A stretch of DNA of 20,864 nucleotides. Origin: CBDHHC01 sp050633205. GTDB lineage: Bacteria; Pseudomonadota; Alphaproteobacteria; Rhizobiales; CBDHHC01. Position 1 is the stretch's first letter; each line of letters starts with the position of its first letter. Under the pieces are notes generated by a model. It made no database searches, was not told the origin of the DNA, and saw only the letters and a program-made list of their open reading frames with translations. Positions 15,297-20,864 of the stretch are shown one piece after another. The stretch covers positions 1 to 20,864 of the forward strand of contig JBOEGA010000074.1 in assembly GCA_050633205.1 (NCBI GenBank). The letters run 5' to 3'. Position numbers and translations under genes: made by a program.

Positions 15297-17009
15297 GTGA
15301 ACAATATTACAGAATTCCTAAAAGTTCTTGGTCCAACCCGACTGGCTGCAATGGGGGCAGTTGCCGTAACGCTTATCGGCTTTTTCGCATTTGTAATGTT
15401 GCAGATGTCGAAGCAGCAGATGTCGATATTATTTACTAACCTTCCGATAAAAGATTCAATTGCTATTGTTAAAAAGCTTGATGCAATGAATGTCACGTAC
15501 GAAATGAAGCAGAACGGATCAATTCTGCTTGTTCCCAAAGACCAGGTACTTCAGTTACGAATGAAACTTGCCGAGGACGGGCTTCCGATAGGAGGAGGTT
15601 CCGGGTACGAGATTTTTGATAAGGGCGATAATCTTGGAGCCACAAGTTTTGTTCAGAATATTAATCATCGAAGAGCTATTGAAGGTGAGCTGGCGCGTAC
15701 TATCAGGTCTCTTGACCGGGTAGAAACAGCAAGAGTTCATCTGGTTTTACCGAAGAAGAAACTTTTCTCAAGGGAACAGCCGGAACCATCTGCATCTATC
15801 ATTGTAAGAGTGACCGGTTCTCTGGAGACAGGGCAGATTAAAGCCATACAGCATTTAACAGCAGCTGCTATTGAAGGATTAAAACCATCAAGGGTTTCTA
15901 TTGTTGATGAAAAAGGCAGACTGCTTGCTTCTGGTGGAGGAAATGAAGGCGGGGGGATTATTTCCGGTGTTATTGAAGAACGTAACCTTGCATTTGAAAA
16001 CAGACTTCAGCGTGAAATTACCAATATGGTTTCAAGTGTTGTTGGTGCAGGGCGTGTTCGCGTCCGTGTAACTGCAGAGCTTGATTATACCAAGAAGACC
16101 CGTGTGTCGGAGACATTTAACCCCGACGGGCAGGTTGTTCGATCGACAAAATCCTCTTCTCAGGCGAGCTCAGCTTCCCAGCCATCCAGTAACAATGGAG
16201 TTACTGTAGGTAATGAACTGCCATCAGCAAATGCAAATAATAACAATAATGGTGCGCAGCAGGAACAACTGAAAAAGTCCGAGGAAGTTGTTAACTATGA
16301 AATCTCGAAAACAAATCAGACCGAGGTTGTTGAGGCTGGACGAGTGAAGCGAATTGCTGTCGCTGTTCTGGTTGATGGCATTTATACAAAAAGCTCTAAA
16401 GGGCAGCCTAACTATTCTCCCAGGCCACAAGGTGAGCTTACTGAAATTGAGGAACTCGTGAAGTCAGCAATCAGTTTTGATGCGGATCGAGGGGACAAGG
16501 TACATGTAGCAAATCTCAGATTTGCTGATTCAGGGCTGGATAATATTGAAGAAGAACCGCCACTGCTGGATTTATCAAAAGATGACTATTTTACTATTGG
16601 TGAGATTGCAGTCACCTTGTTGCTGGCACTGCTTGTGGTCCTGATGGTTATTCGTCCGCTCGTCCGCCGGATTGTAACGCCCGAGGAAACCATAGAGCTT
16701 CTGGAGCAGGAAGTTATTGATGAGCAGCTTGCAGAAATAGAAAAGCGTAAAGCCGAGATTCTTGAAGGGACAGACGGTGATATTATGCTTGATGCAGATG
16801 GTAATCCAATTCCAATTGAACCTAAATCCGGAGCTGTGGAGCTTCTTAAATCTGCGAAACTCAATGGTGAAATTCAGGCTTCCTTTATTAAAGAGGTTGG
16901 TACTCTGGTTCTAAATAACCCTCAGGAGGCAGTAACTATTATCAGGACATGGATTGATAAAGGTGATGACCGGGCTGATGAGGATAAAGCAAATGATAAA
17001 GCGGCCTAG
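15297..17009 (+). CDS. fliF: Flagellar MS-ring protein FliF
   Basis: The product is 570 aa and forms the membrane-embedded MS ring that carries the rotor and surrounds the export gate. TM1 is about residues 16-35 and TM2 about 433-454. Between them lie the periplasmic ring-building (YscJ/FliF) domains, with GYEIFDKGDNLGATSF, INHRRAIEGELARTI and ARVHLVLPKKKLFSREQPEPSASI. A low-complexity Ser/Asn-rich loop lies near 285-325. The cytoplasmic tail ends in the conserved FliG-binding segment (FIKEVGTLVLNNPQEAVTIIRTWI). The start is a GTG at 15297; no closer ATG would keep the N-terminal helix. It is first in the operon with fliG, fliH, fliN, flbD and flhA. Confidence 0.97.
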   Translation: MNNITEFLKVLGPTRLAAMGAVAVTLIGFFAFVMLQMSKQQMSILFTNLPIKDSIAIVKKLDAMNVTYEMKQNGSILLVPKDQVLQLRMKLAEDGLPIGGGSGYEIFDKGDNLGATSFVQNINHRRAIEGELARTIRSLDRVETARVHLVLPKKKLFSREQPEPSASIIVRVTGSLETGQIKAIQHLTAAAIEGLKPSRVSIVDEKGRLLASGGGNEGGGIISGVIEERNLAFENRLQREITNMVSSVVGAGRVRVRVTAELDYTKKTRVSETFNPDGQVVRSTKSSSQASSASQPSSNNGVTVGNELPSANANNNNNGAQQEQLKKSEEVVNYEISKTNQTEVVEAGRVKRIAVAVLVDGIYTKSSKGQPNYSPRPQGELTEIEELVKSAISFDADRGDKVHVANLRFADSGLDNIEEEPPLLDLSKDDYFTIGEIAVTLLLALLVVLMVIRPLVRRIVTPEETIELLEQEVIDEQLAEIEKRKAEILEGTDGDIMLDADGNPIPIEPKSGAVELLKSAKLNGEIQASFIKEVGTLVLNNPQEAVTIIRTWIDKGDDRADEDKANDKAA

Positions 17010-17053
17010 CTTAACCGGAGATAGCGCAGAGCTGGATGATTAAGGGCAATTAA

Positions 17054-18121
17054 ATGGCTGGAGAAAAAGAAGATGGTGTCAAGGAACTCGCTGTTTCTGC
17101 AAGTGTTTTAAACAGCATTAAGCAGTTGACCGGCCCTGAGCGTGCAGCGGCCCTGCTTCTTGCTTTAGGTGATCAGTATGGCGCTCCAATCTGGCGTGAG
17201 CTGGATGACAATGAAATTGCCAGTATATCAATTGCCATGTCTAACCTGGGAACTATGACGGCTGAAGTTCTGGAGACCTTGCTGGGAGAGTTTGTTTCCC
17301 AGATGTCTCTTGCAGGCGCTGTTATGGGTAACTTTGAATCTACTGAAAGACTGTTAATGCAGTTTCTGACTCATGACAGAGTTAACCATATTATGGAGGA
17401 AATTCGCGGTCCGGCAGGGCGGAATATGTGGGAGAAACTTTCCAACGTTCAGGCAAATGTTCTGGCTAACTATCTGAAAAATGAGTACCCGCAAACAGTT
17501 GCTGTTATCTTGTCCAAAATTGCGAGTGATCATGCTGCCAAGGTTCTGACCATACTGCCAGATGATTTTTCTCTGGAAGTCGTGCAGCGGATGCTTGGTA
17601 TGGATTCAGTGCAGAAGGAAATACTTGAAAAAATTGAGCAAACATTGAGGACAGAGTTTATTTCCAACCTGGCTTCTACTCGTCGCAGGGATTCACATGA
17701 ATTAATGGCGGAGATCTTTAATAATTTTGACCGCCAGTCCGAGACGAAATTCCTGACGGCGCTGGATGAAGTGGACCGGGATGCAACCGATAAAATTAAG
17801 TCTCTGATGTTTACGTTTGAGGATCTTACCAGACTTGATGATACAAGTTGCCAGACATTACTCAGTTTTGTTGAGAAGGAAGTTCTACAACTTGCAATGA
17901 AAGGTGCAACTGACACAGTGCGCCAGTATTTCTTCAAGAATATGTCAGAGCGGGCTGCCAATATGATGCTTGATGACATTGAGGCAATGGGGCCGGTTCG
18001 CTTGAGTGAAGTTGATGAAGCTCAGAACAGCATGATTGGCACAGCCAAGGATCTGGCTCAGAAAGGTGATATTATTATTATTAAGAAAGGCAGCGAGAGC
18101 AAAGAGCAAATTGTTTACTAA
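17054..18121 (+). CDS. fliG: Flagellar motor switch protein FliG
   Basis: The product is 355 aa. FliG sits on the cytoplasmic face of the MS ring, binds FliF and FliM, and contacts the stator to generate torque. The N-terminal domain (LTGPERAAALLLALG) is the FliF-binding part. The middle carries NEYPQTVAVILSKI, the family's EHPQ motif with Tyr for His. The C-terminal torque domain holds MFTFEDLTRLDD, LAMKGA, NMSERAANMMLDDIE and GPVRLSEV. The charged residues known in E. coli (Lys264, Arg281, Asp288, Asp289, Arg297) all have counterparts. Spacing to fliF is 44 bp and to fliH 35 bp. Confidence 0.97.
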   Translation: MAGEKEDGVKELAVSASVLNSIKQLTGPERAAALLLALGDQYGAPIWRELDDNEIASISIAMSNLGTMTAEVLETLLGEFVSQMSLAGAVMGNFESTERLLMQFLTHDRVNHIMEEIRGPAGRNMWEKLSNVQANVLANYLKNEYPQTVAVILSKIASDHAAKVLTILPDDFSLEVVQRMLGMDSVQKEILEKIEQTLRTEFISNLASTRRRDSHELMAEIFNNFDRQSETKFLTALDEVDRDATDKIKSLMFTFEDLTRLDDTSCQTLLSFVEKEVLQLAMKGATDTVRQYFFKNMSERAANMMLDDIEAMGPVRLSEVDEAQNSMIGTAKDLAQKGDIIIIKKGSESKEQIVY

Positions 18122-18156
18122 GCAATATTTTTTAGTTGTCGTTTTGAGGCGTAGAT

Positions 18157-18876
18157 ATGAATGATCCAGTCAAGTTCTTATTTGACGATAATTTTGATGA
18201 AGATGAAGACGCTGCCAGGAAACGTGAACTGGCAGCGATCAGGAAGAGCATTCGTGATGAGTTTGAAGTAGAGCTGGAGCAGGTCAGAAAAGATGCCTTT
18301 GAGGAAGGTTTTGCGGAAGGTGAAAAAAAAGCCATGTCCTCAAATGAAGTGGCCCTGATCAGCTCGACAGAAGAACTGAATGTAACAAACAGCAAGCTGG
18401 TGAAAGCTTTGGAGATATTGCTGGATAGTTCAGATACGATGATGGAAGCCTATAAACAGCGCACCAGAGAATATCGGGAACATGCGCTTATGTTGTCAAC
18501 GGGAGTAGCCAGAAAGGTTGCCGGAGGTCTGGTTCAAATGCAACCAGTTGATAATCTGGAGAAGGTATTTCGGGAGACACTTAATTATCTGGATGACGAA
18601 TTGAGGGTCTCTGTGTCTGTGCCCAGTGATCTGGTTGAGGTATCTCAGGAGCATATACAGTCGATTGCGGATGAACATGGATATTCAGGGCGAATTCTTG
18701 TGATGCAGGATGATGATGTTCAACAGGGCGACTGGACAATTGAATGGTCGACCGGTGGTATTATCAGAAACGGTCAGGAGATTGATGTTCTTATTGAGGA
18801 TACCGTAAAGAGATATCTCGATGGTGTTGATGTGAAACTATTTGGAGAATTTCCGGAGCAGCAGGGCGAGAGATGA
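18157..18876 (+). CDS. fliH: Flagellar export ATPase regulator FliH (FlbE-type)
   Basis: The product is 239 aa. FliH is the peripheral-stalk-like partner of the export ATPase FliI and tethers it to the C ring through FliN. The N-terminus is acidic, followed by a long helical region with the glycine-spaced repeat FEEGFAEGEKKA (about 50-62) typical of FliH. The C-terminal part (VSVPSDLVEVSQEHIQSIA, GDWTIEWSTGGIIRNG) matches the FliH/HrpE globular domain. Sequence conservation in this family is low, so position between fliG and fliN is important support; Caulobacter has flbE here. GAGG precedes the ATG at 18157. Confidence 0.88.
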   Translation: MNDPVKFLFDDNFDEDEDAARKRELAAIRKSIRDEFEVELEQVRKDAFEEGFAEGEKKAMSSNEVALISSTEELNVTNSKLVKALEILLDSSDTMMEAYKQRTREYREHALMLSTGVARKVAGGLVQMQPVDNLEKVFRETLNYLDDELRVSVSVPSDLVEVSQEHIQSIADEHGYSGRILVMQDDDVQQGDWTIEWSTGGIIRNGQEIDVLIEDTVKRYLDGVDVKLFGEFPEQQGER

Positions 18877-18896
18877 TAACGGGATGGTGATGCATA

Positions 18897-19280
18897 ATGA
18901 GTGATGAACCTGAGAATGGAGGAGAGGCTGGACAGGGGGCTGATGAGGCCGGTCAGCCGAATACCGAGGCCGTAACTTCAGACGCTGCTACTGATGGAGT
19001 GCCACAAGGTGAAGTTCTGGAAGGGCACAAGACAGCCCAGGACCTTGAGGCGGTATTTGATGTTCCTGTCAGCATATCTGCAGTGTTGGGGCGGACACAT
19101 ATGGAAGTCAGTGAGTTACTGAGGCTTGAGTCCGGTGATGTTATTGAGTTGGATAGAAAAGTTGGTGAAGCTATTGATATATATGTAAATAATCGCCTTA
19201 TTGCTCGTGGTGAGGTGGTTCTGGTTGATGAAAAACTTGGGATAACCATGACTGAGATTATCAAGACCGAGAGACATTGA
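18897..19280 (+). CDS. fliN: Flagellar motor switch protein FliN
   Basis: The product is 127 aa and is a C-ring subunit that works with FliM and FliG in switching and docks FliH for export. The C-terminal SpoA domain (about residues 45-125) is typical: DVPVSISAVLGRTHMEVSELLRLESGDVIELDR, then VNNRLIARGEVVLVDEKLGITMTEI. The first 45 residues are acidic and Gly-rich, a common variable extension. fliM is not present between fliF and flhA, so it must lie elsewhere. Confidence 0.96.
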   Translation: MSDEPENGGEAGQGADEAGQPNTEAVTSDAATDGVPQGEVLEGHKTAQDLEAVFDVPVSISAVLGRTHMEVSELLRLESGDVIELDRKVGEAIDIYVNNRLIARGEVVLVDEKLGITMTEIIKTERH

Positions 19281-19334
19281 GTTTATGAGTTTTACAGTTT
19301 TTACAGCAACAGGTTGTTGCCAAAGGAGGACGTT

Positions 19335-20699
19335 ATGCGTCTTTTGATTATCGGAAGCCTGAGTGGTGACCTTACTACTGCCAGCAAAATGGCAATGGAT
19401 AAGGGAGCGCAGGTCAGTCATGCACCCACACTTGATGCTGCACTCAGAGAGTTAAGGTCAGGGAGAGGAGCTGATCTGCTTCTTGTTGAGGTCAGTCATG
19501 ATATTCGCAGGCTGATGCTGAATCTTGAGACAGAGCGTATTTATATTCCAGTTGTCGCCTGTGGTATTGATCATGATGCCAGGGCTGCTGTTTCTGCGAT
19601 ACAGGCTGGAGCCAAGGAGTATATTCCCCTTCCACCAGATGCCGAGTTGATTGCAGCTATATTGCAAGCGGTATCAATGGATGAAAGATCATTCATCTAC
19701 AAAGATGATAAGACACGTGATGTTTTAAAGCTTGCTGACCAGATTGCGTCTTCTGAAGCCAATATTCTGATTACAGGAGAGTCAGGTACAGGTAAGGAAG
19801 TGATGGCACGATATGTACATGAAAAGTCATCCCGGTCCAATAAAGTTTTTATTTCACTAAATTGTGCGGCTATCCCTGAGAATCTTCTTGAATCAGAGCT
19901 GTTTGGACATGAAAAGGGAGCTTTTACCGGAGCCGTATCCCGTCGTATTGGCAAGTTTGAAGAAGCTAATGGCGGAACTCTGTTACTTGACGAGATATCC
20001 GAGATGGATGTGAGGTTGCAGGCGAAACTTCTCAGGGCAATACAGGAACGCGTTATTGACCGCGTTGGTGGGAATAAGCCTGTGTCTGTAGATATTCGTA
20101 TTATAGCCACTTCCAACCGTGATCTGGCTGCTGCTGTGAGAGAGGGGACATTTCGGGAAGATCTGCTCTATAGGCTGAATGTTGTTAATCTTCGCATTCC
20201 TCCTTTGAGAGAAAGGCCTCTTGATATTCTGGAGCTTGCAGAGTTCTTTTCAGCAAAATATTCAAAAGCAAACGGACTACCGCACAGGCCTATCTCTGCT
20301 GATGCCAAAAAGCGGTTAATGGAAAACAAATGGCCGGGGAATGTCAGAGAACTGGAAAATACCCTGCATCGTGCTGTTATTCTTTCAGTAGGAGATGAAA
20401 TTTCTGCTGATGCTATAGGTGTGCCTGATATGGGGGGAGCTATCGCCGGAGGGCAGATCAGTCCTGCTGAGCGTGCTGCACAGACTGCTGAAACGATAAG
20501 TCAGACGCTTGTTGGCAAAACAGTTGCAGAGGTTGAACGGGATTTAATTCTGGAGACACTCGGGCATTGTCTGGGAAACAGGACACATGCAGCTAATATC
20601 CTTGGAATTTCTATTCGTACATTGAGAAATAAACTCAAACAATATTCAGATGAAGGTGTTGACGTGCCAGCACCGAAAGAAATGCGCCATATTGGCTAG
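19335..20699 (+). CDS. flbD: Sigma-54-dependent flagellar regulator FlbD
   Basis: The product is 454 aa from the ATG at 19335, which has AAGGAGGA five bases upstream; an in-frame TTG at 19314 is less likely. Domains in order: a receiver-like domain (1-118), an AAA+ activator domain with Walker A GESGTGK (148-154), GAFTGA (195-200) and Walker B GTLLLDE (214-220), and a C-terminal Fis-type HTH (about 402-436: LGNRTHAANILGISIRTLRNKL). The receiver lacks the phosphoacceptor Asp (Glu52 in LLLVEVS) and the N-terminal acidic pair, so control is probably not by ordinary phosphorylation; Caulobacter FlbD is controlled by FliX. It should activate sigma-54 promoters such as the one before fliK and may repress early genes. 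Confidence 0.95.
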   Translation: MRLLIIGSLSGDLTTASKMAMDKGAQVSHAPTLDAALRELRSGRGADLLLVEVSHDIRRLMLNLETERIYIPVVACGIDHDARAAVSAIQAGAKEYIPLPPDAELIAAILQAVSMDERSFIYKDDKTRDVLKLADQIASSEANILITGESGTGKEVMARYVHEKSSRSNKVFISLNCAAIPENLLESELFGHEKGAFTGAVSRRIGKFEEANGGTLLLDEISEMDVRLQAKLLRAIQERVIDRVGGNKPVSVDIRIIATSNRDLAAAVREGTFREDLLYRLNVVNLRIPPLRERPLDILELAEFFSAKYSKANGLPHRPISADAKKRLMENKWPGNVRELENTLHRAVILSVGDEISADAIGVPDMGGAIAGGQISPAERAAQTAETISQTLVGKTVAEVERDLILETLGHCLGNRTHAANILGISIRTLRNKLKQYSDEGVDVPAPKEMRHIG

Positions 20700-20748
20700 T
20701 AAATCAAGAGCTTAGCAGGGGAGCCTCAAGGGAAGAGGTTGGTAGCGA

Positions 20749-20864
20749 ATGAATGATCCGGCGGGGAATGCTGGCGGTGGAGCTCCTGGTTCAGGCGGTG
20801 GGGGCTTTTTAAATTTGAATCAGATCTGGGATGTTGCCGTACGCGGTGACATCGGTCTGGCCCT
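20749..20864 (+). CDS. flhA: Flagellar export gate protein FlhA, N-terminus only
   Basis: The first 39 codons run off the window edge. After a Gly-rich cytoplasmic lead (NAGGGAPGSGGGG) comes FLNLNQIWDVAVRGDIGLAL, matching the segment of FlhA that enters the first membrane helix. FlhA forms the nonameric export gate inside the MS ring. AAGAGG lies 12 bases before the ATG. It lies 49 bp behind flbD, so it extends the fliF operon. The call rests on a short stretch plus context. Confidence 0.85.
   Translation, partial: MNDPAGNAGGGAPGSGGGGFLNLNQIWDVAVRGDIGLA

Overview
The window reads as chromosomal DNA of a flagellated alphaproteobacterium, probably marine and of moderate GC. The evidence is a sciP (DUF1153) gene beside the flagellar genes, the gene order fliF-fliG-fliH/flbE-fliN-flbD, and CtrA-like TTAA-N7-TTAA half-site pairs upstream of sciP and fliF. 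I cannot name the genus from sequence alone.

Positions 1 to about 6190 look accessory and are visibly AT-rich at the left. A two-gene leftward unit lies at 86-3664. Its first gene is a large protein with an N-terminal nucleoside-phosphorylase-fold domain followed by what looks like a NACHT/STAND-type region without an intact P-loop. Its second gene is a four-helix membrane protein. Upstream is a 2.1 kb stretch (3671-5828) with no convincing intact gene. It is crowded with structured DNA: a relic of an IS200-type transposase, two related and perfectly self-complementary palindromes, a ~100-bp multi-hairpin repeat present twice at the same distance behind each palindrome, short tandem repeats and a long imperfect hairpin. 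A small excisionase/AlpA-like HTH gene follows, then a tRNA-Met(CAT). This is the layout of a tRNA-associated genomic island, and the left part is best seen as a candidate defence or conflict locus.

Positions 6196-12200 are general chromosomal genes. They are tRNA-Met with a recognisable promoter, mnmA (tRNA 2-thiouridylase), an exported double SMP-30-like beta-propeller, and a short-chain dehydrogenase broken by one in-frame TGA at a probable Trp codon. A divergent LysR regulator has a textbook T-N11-A box in the shared intergenic region.

Positions 12219-20864 are flagellar. fliK-flgD follows a well-formed sigma-54 (-24/-12) promoter. Next come the monocistronic-looking sciP and the operon fliF-fliG-fliH-fliN-flbD-flhA (flhA is cut by the window edge). 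The regulatory parts suggest a cell-cycle-linked circuit: CtrA switches on the fliF operon and sciP, SciP restrains CtrA, and FlbD made from the operon activates the sigma-54 promoter of fliK-flgD. That wiring is inferred from motif matches and from knowledge of Caulobacter.
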